64,000 nt of DNA, from NCBI GenBank assembly GCA_013397695.1, contig VYZI01000387.1:376506-440505 (forward strand), in the 5' to 3' direction. Positions within the stretch are counted from its first letter, which is position 1. Each line of letters opens with the position of its first letter. This DNA comes from Centropus unirufus (taxonomy: Eukaryota > Chordata > Aves > Cuculiformes > Centropidae). Made by a program: the position numbers and the translations under genes. The notes under the pieces are model-generated. The model was not told the DNA's origin. It saw only the letters and a program-made list of their open reading frames with translations, and did no database searches. Positions 48,160 through 60,259 of this stretch are shown piece by piece.

Positions 48160-51100
48160 GCGCGGGGCTCCAGGGCAGGGGATGCCCGGGAGGTGCTCGG
48201 GCTTCCAGGCTCCCAACGCGGGATTCGTCGCCGTCCTCACGGCCCGCAGGCGGCAGGACAGCTTGGAACCACTTGGTCTGATCAGCGTAGGGAGGAGGAG
48301 GCTGAAAACGCCTTTTGTGTTCATCCCGAGCTGGGCTGAGCAGATGTGCCTCCTGCAACCACCTCTGGCTGGAATTCTCTTCTCATCCCAAAGGCAAGGC
48401 CAGGCAGAGCTGGCTCCGAAGCTCCAAATTAGCGAGAGTTTTAACTGCTACGAAGTTTCATAACATTAAAATCAATCATTGGAAACGAATAGAATGTGCA
48501 TAAGATTTCTGGGAAGATTTATCCACGTGCCTGTAAGCAGGGAATACGTTCTGTCCCAGCTCCTGTCTCACGGCACACGATGGATGGAGATCACTGCCTT
48601 GTGTTGCCCCAGCCTGACACAGGACACTTTCTTTCTACTCCAAAAGGAGTCTTGGTGTATTTGCTGGCATTTTCGGTATCAGCGGGAATGCCGGGGTTGT
48701 CCTGTGCTGGGATAGGAGTTGGAGTCGATGGTCCCTTCCAATCCAGGTCAATCTGTGATTCCTTTTGTCCCCATCTCTGGCCGCACAACACCTTAGTGCT
48801 GGCAGCAGTGCAGCTCCAGGGATCCCTTTCCTGGCTCTTCCTGTTCCCCTTGGCTCTTCCATGGCTCCGCCAGGCTGGACCTGTGCCTGACCCTGAGGAC
48901 ACGGCACCTTTTGCCAGGTGGTTGTGTGGCCAGAGCTGTGTGGCTACCTCAACCGGTTCCTGGCTTTGTTGGGACAGGACACACTGTGCCTCTGCGTGGG
49001 GCTGAAAGGAGTGCGCAGGGGTGCTGGGGAAAGGGGGTAATTCAAGAAATTATCACCAACAAAAAAATCCTCCACCCATAAAAAAGTAGGACAGCGGCTT
49101 CTGAGTCCTTCCCCACACACATCCTCCTTGGAGATGTGATGCGGCACTGGGAACACCAGTGGTAATGATCCTGATGTACCAGGAGGGGGTTTTAGCGTAC
49201 TTTCAAACAATATTGTAGGAGTATGAGAAATCAGTTTTACCTCTCAGCACCGTGTATTTATGCTGAGTGTTTCATTAGCTGCTCGCTGTTCCTTAGCAGC
49301 CAGACCTGCTGCCCAAAGGCACGGGTGACTTTCCAGCCAGGACCAGATTTTGCAACCAGGAAAGTCTCTCTGCCGCAGGAGTGCATCACCTCGCATTTTC
49401 CTGGGGAAGAACTCTGCCATGGGGCATCACTGCGTTAGGGAGCTGACAAAAAATCATAAAGAAACCAACTGAGCCTGTGTCTGCTCCAGTATACCCACTG
49501 TGGTGGCCACGGCATGTCCTTGTGAGGATGGAGAACACCAGCAGAGCCCATTCCTGCTTGGTACCCCTCTCCACAACCAGCCCCGCAGCAGCAGGAGTTG
49601 CTTCAGAGCCGAGGCTGTGCGCGCCTTGGCTGTCCCCACACAGCCTCAGAGGGCTTTCCCTCCCCAGCTCCAGCACTGTGCTCCCAGCAAGTCAAGTTGA
49701 TGCTGTCAGAGCTGTCTGTGGCTCTTGGTAGGTCTGCAGGGAATGTAATCCGTGTCCCTCTGCTCCTGGCAGCAGTGGGAGAGGGGAAGACAGGTGCAGT
49801 GTCCAAGGCCACCGTTAAGGACAAGGTGTTTTTTAAGTTCTGTGCCTTTTTCTGCTGCTTGCTCAGTTACAGCTCTTGCTCAGGGTGCCCGGAGGAACCC
49901 TGGGGGTGGAGAGATGGGGCAAAGCTGAGGAGATTCGGGTATCAATCAAGGTCCTCAGGTGCTCTGTGTGTGTGTCCTTGTGCCATTGCTGGCCCGTGGA
50001 CCGCGCGAGCAGCTGTAGTCCCAGTGCTGATCCTGCCTCGAGCGCAGATTCCTGTGTTTCTCCCGCCTTGCCGTGTAGGAGAGGGGTAGGCAGAGCTGGC
50101 CTGAGCTGCCTGCTGTTCATCCCCTGCCCTCACTGTTCCTGGGAAAACTGCCCACTCAAGGGAACATGCTGGACAACGTTATCAGAACCCAGCGCTGACC
50201 CAGCTCTGAGCAGGAGCTGGAGGAGCAATGTCCCAGGGCACCCGCCAACCTGAATGCTTCTGTGATCCTAAACCTTGGCAGCCCCCTCCAAGCCGGGGGT
50301 GCTGACCCCCAAAATCCATGAGCCAAACCCCCACTGCCTTCTCCATGAGCAGCCAAGAGGTGGTGGATCTGAAGTCAGCGGAGCCATCTGGGCATTTGGT
50401 GGCACGTGGTGTGGTCTCAGAGGCTGAATCAGAGCTGCCGGTGCTAAGGCAAAACAAATACCTGCCCCGATATTGTCTGCTTCGCTTAGGTCTCACTCTG
50501 GAGCTGCAGATTTGGGAACACAACCCCGAGCCACAGATTCGGGGCCAGGACGTGAAACAGAAGGGGTGACCAGCCTGCCATCCCCACTGCCCTGCTGAAC
50601 AATTAACTCCAATTTTCAGAAATCAGCGATGAAGGTCTACAAGCTTATTTTGTCACCAGCGGCTGCGTAAACATTAACCCGGGTGTAGAGTGGGATTATC
50701 TCTCTGACCTCAACACAATTGCTCTGTTTAAAAAAAAAACAACTGGGGGGGTGGTGGCGGGGTGGAAATTGCTGATGAATTTACAGCTCTGTGTGTGCTC
50801 AGGCTCATTTTCACCTCATGGCAATCTCTGGACACAGCAGGAGCAGCTGGCAGAGAATTTGCTGGTGTGCAAGGAGGTGTTCCACGGCCCCACAGCCTGG
50901 TGCGCCCCTTTGGCTCACCTGGGCGCTGTGATGCAGGGGATGAGGCTGCCAGGAGCCCCAGTCCAGCTTACGTAGGCCTGGTGCTGCGGTGATGCTGGGG
51001 TCTGACGCAAGTTTGTGCCGTCCGAAGGTCACTCTGTAGGCCAGAATAGGGCAAGGATCAGAGGACAGCGTGATCCAGGGAAGCCGGGCCGATTCTTGGG

Positions 51101-51840
51101 ATTTGGTTTGAGGCATTTATTTAGTAGGAAGCGCGGTGTTTGTTAGGCTTTAAGAGGCATTTCACGGCGCTGTTGTCCCAGCTCCTTTGGCCGGTTCTTA
51201 GCTCCGGTGTGGCAGGATCCTTGGAGCCTGTGCACAATTCTTTAATCTCGTGTAGGCAGTGGGGCTGGTGACCCCGCTGCGGGCAGGGAGCACCAGGAGG
51301 GCACAGGCAGAGCTGCTCGTGGCGGGGTCCGTGGGCACCTCCGTGCCTGAACAGAGCCGGTTCTACCGGAGACACATCCTGAGGGCATCCCTACATCCCT
51401 ACGGACACAACCTGGCAGCGCCCGAGGCTCAGGCAGTGACAGGAGGACTTTGCTGGTGAACTCGAGCTGCTCCCCACCTTCCACTCGGTTTTTCCACTGC
51501 TCAGTAAAGTAACTCAGCCCCCAAAGCACTATCCTACCCCAGCCATGCCGCTCCGGAGTGGAAACAGAACTTTTCTGCCAGGGAGGGGAGGAAAACCGGA
51601 GGGAACGTGTCACAGGGGCTGGAGAGAAGCGGCACGGCACCGTGTCGCAGGTCGGGCTGGAAGGTCCCTGCTGCCCGGGATGCCCGGTGCCAGCGGGGGG
51701 GACGCTGGCCGGCAGAGGGGCGGGCAGCTGGGGTGAATCGTGCCGCTAACGAGATTCCCGATCGCCATGCGTTGCCCGGGAATACCGGATCGGGCGGGGA
51801 GATGCCCATTGCCATCACATCCAGATGAGGAGCAGGATGA
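48160..51840. other. HERPUD1-PARD6A intergenic region, synteny junction
   Basis: Apart from the CR1 tail I recognise no exon. Reading frames here are short or overlap on both strands. In human, HERPUD1 and PARD6A are about 10 Mb apart on chromosome 16, so this interval joins two blocks. Confidence 0.55.
48690..48765 (+). mobile_element. CR1 3' tail fragment
   Basis: Contains GGGATAGGAGTTGGAGTCGA, GGTCCCTTCCAATCCAGG and CTGTGATTCC, matching the CR1 3' end. Confidence 0.75.
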
Positions 51841-51859
51841 CCCGAGGAGGGGAGCGAGG

Positions 51860-52370
51860 AATTACCGGCCCGGGGAGCGGCCCCGGCCCCGGCGGAGCGG
51901 GGTTGTGACCGGCGGAGCGGCACCGGCACCGGGAGGGGGGGTGGCATCGGCACCGGGACGGGGAGCGGTACCGGAACCGGCGGAGCGGAGCTGTGCCCGG
52001 GAGGGGGAGCGGCACTGGCTCCGCGAGGGGGAGCGTCACCGGCCCCGGCGGAGCGGGGCTGTGCACGGCGGAGCGGCACCGGCACCGGGAGCGGCACCGG
52101 CGGAGCGGGGCTGGCCCGGGGAGCGGAGTGGAACCGGCCCCGGGAGAGCAGGGCTGTGTCCTGCGGAGCGGCACCGGTGGAGCGGGGCTGTGCACGGCGG
52201 GGCGGCACCGGCACCGGGAGCGGCACCGGCGGAGCGGGGCTGGCCCGGGGAGCGGAGCGGCGACCCCGGGGCGGGGATCGGTACCGGCCCGGGGCACGGA
52301 GCGGCACCGGCCCGGGGAGGGGATCGGTACCGGCGCGGGCAGCGGGAGCGGCGTCCCCGGGGCGGGAAGG
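51860..52370. repeat. GC-rich minisatellite upstream of PARD6A
   Basis: Degenerate tandem units of GGCGGAGCGGCACCGGCACC, GGGGAGCGGTACCGG and GGAGCGGGGCTGTGCACGGC types recur over about 500 bp. Two longer segments near 52050-52130 and 52175-52255 are near-identical copies. It accounts for the long minus-strand frame across 51.5-52.9 kb, which I do not regard as a gene. Confidence 0.85.
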
Positions 52371-52498
52371 GGTCCGCGCGCCGCTCCTGCCGCCCGTTGG
52401 CCCCGCCCCCGTTGTCACGGCGACGTTGTCAGCAGCCGCCGGGCCCCGCCCCCCGGCGCGCCCGGGCCAATGGGGAGGCGGCGCGGTGCTGCCCGCGG

Positions 52499-52506
52499 TG
52501 ACGTCA
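52499..52506. promoter_or_regulatory. cAMP-response element at PARD6A promoter
   Basis: A perfect palindromic TGACGTCA lies 54 bp before the PARD6A start codon, within a CpG island (about 51.5-53.2 kb). CRE/ATF sites in CpG islands close to start sites are common. Actual binding is not shown. Confidence 0.55.
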
Positions 52507-52559
52507 CAGCCGGCGAAGCTTCCCCGCGGCCCCGGGGCCCGGCGCGGCGCGGCCCCAGC

Positions 52560-55500
52560 ATGGCCAAGCACCACCGCGCGCCGCCGCGCTCCGCCGAGCC
52601 CGTCATCGCCGTCAAGAGCAAGGTAAGCGCCCGCCGCGGCGGCACCGAGCAGCGCCGCGCCCGGGGATGGAGCCCCCGCCGCGCTCGCACGGCCGCTGCC
52701 TCCTCGTCCCGCTGTGCGCGCCCGTCCAGATGCGCGCACACCTGCCGCGCTCTCGCCCAGCTGTGCGCCTTCCCCCAGCCCAGGGCTGGCCCAGATGTGC
52801 GCGCTGCCTTTGCTGCGCCCTCGCCTGCCTGGGACCCCCGCGCCGCACGCTGCCCCCATCCCGGGGCGCTCCCGCCGCCCCGCAGCCCGTCCTTAATTGG
52901 CTTCCCCTCGCGGTGGCTGCAGGAGGCAGTAATTAACGCCGCTGCTCAGCCGCTGCCTGGGCAGCACCCGTGTCACAGGGTCGCGCGGTGCCCTTCCAGC
53001 CAGTCCTTCCTCTGCCACACGGGCACCTCTCCGCCTCGTCGCTTCGGCGTTTGAGAACGGCCCCGATCCTTTCATTTTTCCCTTGGGATGGGCTCTGGCC
53101 AACAGGCGCTGCTGCCTCGGTGCTGCCAGGGCTGTGGAGCTGGCGGTGCCCGGCTCTGCCTGCCCCCTGGCAGCCCCCGCGCCCGACCTGCGTGGGTCCT
53201 GCCGGCCAGAGCCAGCGCTGCCCAGCCTCACTCTCTTCCTCCTCCTCTTCCTCTGCAGTTCGAAGCTGAATTTCGCCGCTTCGCCGTGAAGCGCTCGGAT
53301 GCGGCCAGCTTCCAGGACTTCTACCACCTGCTGCAGATGGTGCACCAGATTCCAGGGGTGGACGTGCTCCTGGGCTACACAGACATCCATGGTGACCTCC
53401 TGCCCATCAACAATGATGACAACTACCACAAAGCCCTGTCTCCCACCAACCTTCTCCTCAGGGTCATCATCCAGAAGAAGGGTAAGTGGAAGCTGGAGGA
53501 GGGCACTGGATCTGTCCTCCCCGTTAAGGGTGATGCGCTACATCCCATGGTACCACTGGTTCCGTGTTTGGGCTGTGCTGACAGCAGGGTTGGCCGGTCA
53601 CATACCCTCCAGCCACTGCTTTGGCAGATGGATGTGAATGTGGCAGCTCTGGGAGATTCCCAGAGTCCGGCTGTGGCACCCACGCTGCTTCTCCCTAGCA
53701 GCCCTTCCCTGTGGCGAGGGGCACCTGCCCCAGCCCAGCCCCATGCGCCCCAGCAAGCGAAGGCAAATCCTCACGATTCACCCCTTTCAGGTCGCATTTT
53801 GCAGCTGGGCTTCCATGGGCTCCTGGAAAACTTTACATCGCTTCTGTGAGCACCGCACTGGGAGCCCCATCGGCTCCCCGCCCGAGGCAGGAGCAGCCAT
53901 CCTTTCGGCAGAGCTCTCGGGGTGCTGCTGAGTTGTTGTTTTTTGTGGTAAGAGGAGATTTGTCTCCTGCCTGGCAGCCCAGGGCTCACCCCGACTGCAG
54001 CAGGGTGTTCTCAGAGAGCAGCTTCCTCGTACAGGAGCATTAAATTACCAGGACAACAGCATCTCAGCAAGGATGGAAGCCTCCCAGTGACAAACACTCC
54101 AGGTACAACTCCTCTTTACTGGGGAGAAGAAGACAAACTCATCCCTTTCTCCCAGTTTAGTAGCAATGAGGATTTCTAACCATCAAACAGCAACACACAA
54201 AGCCAGAGCCTGGTCCAAAGCCCCAGTTTTCCCTGCACGGCACCCAGAGCAACTCTGTTTCCAGCTCACATTGTCAGTCTGAAGTCCTTGGATAAAAAGG
54301 CGATGCCAGTGGCCAGCCCTGGCTGTTGTGCCAGTTTTCCTGGGTCCTTGCATCAGGGTGGTGGAGGACACCCTGTTCATGCATTTCCTCTGGGACCACA
54401 CGGCATAGGGGGTAGCAGTGACAACCTGAACTGGAGCCCGCAGCGTGTTCTGGGGCTGCCAGTGCTGGCACCAAACCATTCCTTTTTCCTGCACCAACAC
54501 CTGGACCCGGTCTGTGGCGTGGAAAGCCTGTGTGGAGCTGAGCGTGCTGGGGCTGCTGTGGGAGCATCAACTGTGCTCCCAGAGCCACCTCATCTGCTGC
54601 TGGGAAAAACTGCGAGGGCTCACGAGTGCCTGTGCAGGGTGCGGAGCGGGCAGCCACAACCCTGGCACCACAGGCAGCGCCAGTGAGACCTGGTGCCTGC
54701 AGGACATGGGCCACAGGGCTGGCAGCACCACGGGGCGGCCTGCCCAGGGGCTGGGAGCAAGCCCTGGGTGAGTCAGAGCTGATTTAAAATGGATCCAGGT
54801 CATCCCAGGGCTGGGCTGTGGTTGAACCAGTCCAGGTCGGTGAGGAACACAGCTACAGAGCCTTTCTCACATGCCGGGTTGGGGGGATGCTGTGCATCCA
54901 CGTGTGGACATTGGTGTGTCCCATCCGTGGGCTCTGGGGCACCCACTTCCAGGAGTCAGAAAGCAAAGGCTGCAGCTTGGTTCCTCTCTCTGCCGTCACC
55001 GCACCAGGTGAGGCCCTCCCCATGGTGCAGCCTGTCTGGGGTGGTGACACTGGCCCACCTTGGCTGGACTTGGCTTGCGGGAAGGGCAGGAGAAAGCCTG
55101 GCACATCCCCAAGGCCACCAGCAGGCTCATCCACAGGGTGCTGGACCTGCCTGGCTCAGCCACGCTGCGCTCCGTGGAGAGGAGCCGTGCGCTGGAATAG
55201 CTGTGGGAAAGCCTCCACCACCCTTCCTTGAGCTAAAAATATGCCAGGCTGTGTGTGCAGGGAGATATTTATAACCCAGGAGCCCTGACGGGCTGGCTTG
55301 GTCGTGGAGAAACCCTGCATCCCCTGGGCTGGGGGCATCCCCAGCACCGCTGGGGCTGGAGGGGGCTCAGGGTCTGGGGTGGGCACCACGGGGAACGTTC
55401 TGGCAACGCAGCATCCAGATCTGGGCTCTCCTGTGGAAAGAGATGGGAAGAAACCAGAGGGAGCCCAGGGGATGCTCCTCAGCACCTGGGGGATGTGCCC

Positions 55501-56955
55501 GAGGAGGGGGTGCGGCAGAGCCATGCCCCACGGAGCCACCCCAGGACAGGGTCAAGGAGGATGGAGTCAAATCCTGTGTGGTGGTGCCGGATGGCAGAAT
55601 AAGGGACGGTGGTGCAAATCACAGCTTGGGATGTTCAGGGACCTCGGGGATGCTGCAGCCCTGGGATGGGTCTCCAGGTTAGGAGTCTCCGTTCTTGGGA
55701 ATGGCAGGGCTTTGCAGAACGCAGATGCAGCCATCCCCATCCTGTGCCAGGGGTGGCCCTGCTCCAGCAGGTACAAGGGACTCCGATGCGGTCTCACGGG
55801 GCTGGACTTGCCCTCGGGGAGCCGTCTGCCTCCTCCTCGTGCAGGGGGGACCCTCTCCCCAACCCAAAGTGGGGCACATCACGACTGGCAGCTCTAGTGT
55901 TAAGCTGCAGCATTTGGCTTAAAGTGTGATTAAGGCTGAATCACTGCCTCGATCCCACTAATCCTGGCCTCGTGTACACTGGGTAATCCCAGGAGATGGG
56001 CTCGGCAGAGACAGGCTGCAGGAAAAGCTGGGGTGATGTTCCAGGGAGGAAAAGCCCGTGAGACCCGTGAACCCTTCTCCTGCTGGCTAACGCCAGTGGC
56101 CAAGGGCACGTGGTGGCATCCCTGGGCAGCTGTGGTGCCTGACCCATGTCCTCCTTGCTCCCTCCAGCAGAGTCTGATGCCGGCGTCTTTGCCTCCAACT
56201 CTTTGCAGCGGAAGAAGAAGGGACTGCTGCGCCCCGCGCACTACCGGGCCAAGCCCCACCTGCTCATCGGCATGCCCCAGGACTTCCGACAGATCTCCTC
56301 CATCATCGACGTGGACATCCTGCCCGAGAGCCACCGCCGCGTGCGGCTCCACAAGCACGGCTCCGACAAGCCGCTGGGCTTCTACATCCGCGACGGCGTC
56401 AGCGTGCGCGTGGCCCCGCAGGGCGTGGAGAAGGTGCCCGGCATCTTCATCTCCCGCTTGGTGAAAGGTGGCTTGGCCGAGAGCACGGGGCTGCTGGCGG
56501 TGAGCGATGAGATCCTGGAGGTCAACGGCATCGACGTGGCGGGCAAGTCCCTGGACCAGGTGACAGACATGATGGTGGCCAACAGCCACAACCTCATCAT
56601 CACTGTCAAGCCAGCCAACCAGCGCAACAACGTCATCCGCAGCAGCAAGGCGTCGGGCAGCTCGGGCATGTCCACGGACAGCACCCCCAGCCAGCAGACG
56701 CCCAGCCCGGCCTCGCAGTACCTGAGCAACTACAGCACGGCCGAGAGCGACGAGGAGGGCGACCTGGTCATCGAGAGCGACAGCACGTCCCACTACGCCC
56801 CCGGGGGCTGCCCCAATGGGGGCCCCGCTGATGGACCCGTCCCGCAGAGCCTGTCCCCGCACAGCTCGCGGGGCTCCCTGCAGTCCCTCGGCAGCCACGA
56901 TGGCAGCCCCGGCCGGGGCAGCGCGCGGGAGGATGGCACCCTCCTCACCCTATAG
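52560..56955 (+). CDS. PARD6A: PARD6A, partitioning-defective 6 homologue alpha, complete
   Basis: Three coding exons: 52560-52622, 53259-53481, 56168-56955, stop TAG at 56953-56955, 357 residues (human 346). Residues about 15-95 form a PB1 domain (KSKFEAEFRRFAVKR; HGDLLPINNDDN) that pairs with aPKC. About 134-152 is the semi-CRIB (SSIIDVDILPESHRRVRL) and about 155-250 the PDZ domain with carboxylate loop PLGFYIRDG. Par6 is the adaptor that links Cdc42-GTP, aPKC and Par3 in cell polarity. The start MAKHHRAPPRSAEP resembles human PARD6A, and ENKD1 lies convergent next door as in mammals, which separates it from PARD6B and PARD6G. The Ser/Gly-rich tail after the PDZ is longer than in human. Exon 3 has a tandem CAGCAG acceptor; use of the second would drop one alanine. 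Confidence 0.94.
53482..56167. other. PARD6A intron 2
   Basis: 2.7-kb intron with GTAAGT donor and CAGCAG acceptor. No nested gene recognised. Confidence 0.7.
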
Positions 56956-59900
56956 CCAAGGGGCACTGCCCCTCCGAGCCCCCTGGCCTCCCACCCCACC
57001 TCTTCCAAGCAAGAGATTTTTGTTTTTTTCAAATGTTTTACCAAAATATGCATTATCAATTAATATATTGAAATGGACAGTAAAGCCTTTTCTAGAAAGC
57101 GTCCCCACTTGTCCCTGGTTCACGTCACCACAAGGGCTGGACCCTTCCAGGATAGCAAACACCCCCTGTGCCATGGGACAGGGCAGGGATAACCCCCACC
57201 AGCCCTGTTGCCCCGTCCCATGGCCCGTTCTGCCCTGTTGTGGGCCACTAGGAGCCCTGCCTGGACCAGCTCTGTGGGTCCCCGAGGAATAGGGGAACAG
57301 CGGGTGCAGCCCCAGGCCCGCACGCACAAGGCAGGGCCTGGGAACAACACCCTTGCCCCCAGCACAGACTGGGCCTTGGCTACTGCACTGGGCACCCCCA
57401 GCAAAGCCCACTGCAGGGATCGTTCTGGGATAGGACACAATGCTGTAGAACATCTGCTCCTCCCCGCACATCCCTATCCCCTGGCACACATCCAGGCTGA
57501 TTTGGACAGTGAGCCTGACACGGTGGCCTCATGCCATGAGGCTCACCTGGCTCCTCAGTTCCCACCTTGTGCCGACTCCAGTGCCCTCTCTATGCAGGGG
57601 ACACCCTGGTGACATTTGCAGAGAGCTGGGTGGCAGCCGGGCTGGCAGCAGCGCCTGGGATGTCACACAGCCCCAGGAAACGCTGCTGGGGGTGGTGCAG
57701 TTCCATCCTCCTCCTCCAGCCCATACCCAGCCCTCCTGCTTACCTGGGGTTCCCACACCTTTGGGCCTTTTTCCAGCACCAAAGCACTGGGCTGGTGAGG
57801 GCTTAGGCCTTTGCTTTGCTGCTGGCCGCAACATAGCAACGTTCTGCCCACAAAGAGGGACAGGGCAAGACCCCAGCAAGGAGGTGCTTCCAGGTCCCGT
57901 TGGACCCACAGCAGTGACATCTTCTCCCCTTCCTGCCATGGCTGGGAACGGGCCCAGCCAGACCATGGCTGGCTGTCCCTGAGGTCCTTCCCCCTCTCCT
58001 CACCAGATCTCCTGCAGCATCTATTTTTGGCACCAACACCTCTGCCCCAAATCAGCCACAGCCACTGGCAACACTTGCTGGTGAAGCAGCCCAAACACAA
58101 GGTCTGGTAGGTTGGGTGGACCCAAGGGCAGGGTTTTGCCAACCCATTCGCCCGAGCTGAACTCAGGTTCTTGGGGAAGCAAAAGCACCAGTGCGGTGCC
58201 AGAACTTTAATGGCACAAGGGCCCTCCCATGGCCCTTGGATTAAACAACACGGGAAGAGGGCAGAGATGGTGCTGGGTGCACTGGCCTGGCTGCCACAGG
58301 ACAATGCTCCGTGCGGGCACAAATGCACATCCAGGCTGGGAAGGGGTGAGTGCGTTCTGTTGCCTTCGCTGACCCCCCCAGAGCCAAACCATATGCAGCT
58401 CTGTCCCAAGGCACCTCCCTGTCCCGAGGCACCTGTGCCACTGGAGCTGAAACCTCACCAGCACCCACATGGAGCTGCTGGGTTAGTCCAGCACTGAGGG
58501 CCTGCCTGTGCCAGCTCTGCCAAGGGTCTTAAACCCCTGGCTCTCCTGCCAGTGCCGCTCTCAAGGGTGTATGGTGGGACTGGGCAACAAGGAGGGGCAG
58601 AGTGGCCCACAGCTCTCTGGGTTTGAAGGGACAGCACCAACTGTTCAGGTGTCCATTGTCCATCTGGAGCCCCAGCCCTGCCAGGGCAGGCAGGGAGAGC
58701 AGCAAAAGCTGAGGCTGGAAGTTCTACCACCTGGGGCAACGCTCAGCACACAGCCGGGGCCCAGATGGGCAGGGGAGCAGAGCAAACAGCAGGGCTGTTT
58801 AGGCCAGACTTAAAGAGCAGGAAGCTGCCCAGGGGCTGCTCTCCGTGGCCCCAGATCTCAGCATTGCTCTCATCCTCCAGCCCCAAGCACTGAAAGCATC
58901 CCCAGCCCTCGGCAGGAGCACTGACCCCTGACATCCCCAGGTACCAGTGCCAGGCGTTGCAAGGCAGGGCTGGACCACTCTGCAACATCTTCAACCCACA
59001 AAATCCTGCCCAGGGATGGAGCAACCCCAGGCAGTAAGGCACCTGCTTGGCACAACCGTGCACAGCAAAAGGAGATGGGGCAGCAAGCACGAGCTGCAAC
59101 AACAGAGGCTGTTCCTGAGGCTGACACAGCCTGGGGACAGAGCCCCAGTGAGACGATGGTGGCATCCTCATCCTTGCAGCTTTTCCCAACTCAGCTGGAC
59201 AAGGCTCTGAGCAGAAGATGGATTCAGCCTTCCAGAGATCCTTTTTAGCCTAAATCTTTCCATACTTCATGCAGCAAGATCCCTGCAAGGGTCTGTCCTG
59301 GTACCTACGTGGCATCTGAAAGCAAGGAGGCAGTGAGCTCACTTTCACAACGGCCCCTGCCTGGCCATGGTTTGCCTGCCTGCAGACTGAGATCTGGCAG
59401 GACTTCTGTGCACATTCTTCATTCCAAGTCCACCACCGTGTCCCAGCACCCCAGCCCTGTGAATCCTAACTGCCCCAAGCAGAAAGCAGGACCAGGACCC
59501 GTGGCTCTACCCCTGCCTGCACAGTGTCAGTGCTGCTGGTTTCTGCTGCCCACCACCGCTCCTCAGGCCCTGCCGAGTCCACCGGTAGCTGCACACGTGC
59601 TGAAGGTAGGAACTGATGCTTTACTGCAGAATGTCTTGCCCCACAATCAAGGCTTCTTCAAACATCCTGTTGGATGCCCTGCAACCATCCCAGCTCTTCC
59701 CTCAGTGGGAAGGACTGAAGCTCTGCACCTCTTTGTTGTCCCCAAGCTGTCCCCGAGCTGCTGAGCCCGGTCAGCAGAGGCACCAGCTGCACAAGTGCTA
59801 TGGGTCGTGCTCAGGACTCAGCATGAACAGCAGACAATGCGGCACGAGGTTTGTGTCTCAGTGCGGGTGCCCAGAATGAGCCATGCCCACAGCCCATCTC

Positions 59901-60259
59901 AGGAGAGAGGGACAATGAACACAAGAAGAGCGCATAGGTGACTTCCTACAAGATTCCAGACGTGGGATAAAAAAGGGGAAAATAAGAGGCAATGCCACAG
60001 ATCCAGAGCAGAGCTGATCTCTGAGAAGTCAGGCAGCACAGAGACAACTGCTCTCCAGACTACACAACAGAGAAAATTAGGGCATCTCCTCCCCTCTCTC
60101 TGGACAAGATGGAGCACTGGAGTGTGAGCAAGAGATGCCAGCTTCACCTGCACAGGCCTAGGGTCCTGAACTTCCCGCCTTCATCATCACTTTGGCAGGG
60201 ATGGAGAAGTGATGAAGGATGCTTGTGCAGAGCAGCGCAACACACCCTGTCCCACCAGC
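56956..60259. other. PARD6A-ENKD1 convergent intergenic region
   Basis: Contains the 3' UTRs of both genes. For PARD6A a variant signal AGTAAA lies near 57079 following an AT-rich stretch. No other exon or repeat recognised in the GC-rich remainder. Confidence 0.5.

Noticed and set aside
46814..48358. 514-codon minus-strand frame across the HERPUD1 gap
   Set aside because: It runs through Ns and GC-rich repeat. Only its last 26 codons are a real HERPUD1 exon.
51534..52859. 441-codon minus-strand frame and overlapping plus frames near PARD6A
   Set aside because: Pure consequence of GC-rich tandem repeat and CpG island; composition is Arg/Ala/Pro/Gly in every frame, and the true PARD6A first exon lies on the plus strand within it.
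52560..56955. Assignment of the Par6 gene as PARD6G or PARD6B
   Set aside because: The N-terminus and the convergent ENKD1 neighbour fit PARD6A, although part of the exon 2 sequence resembles all three paralogues.
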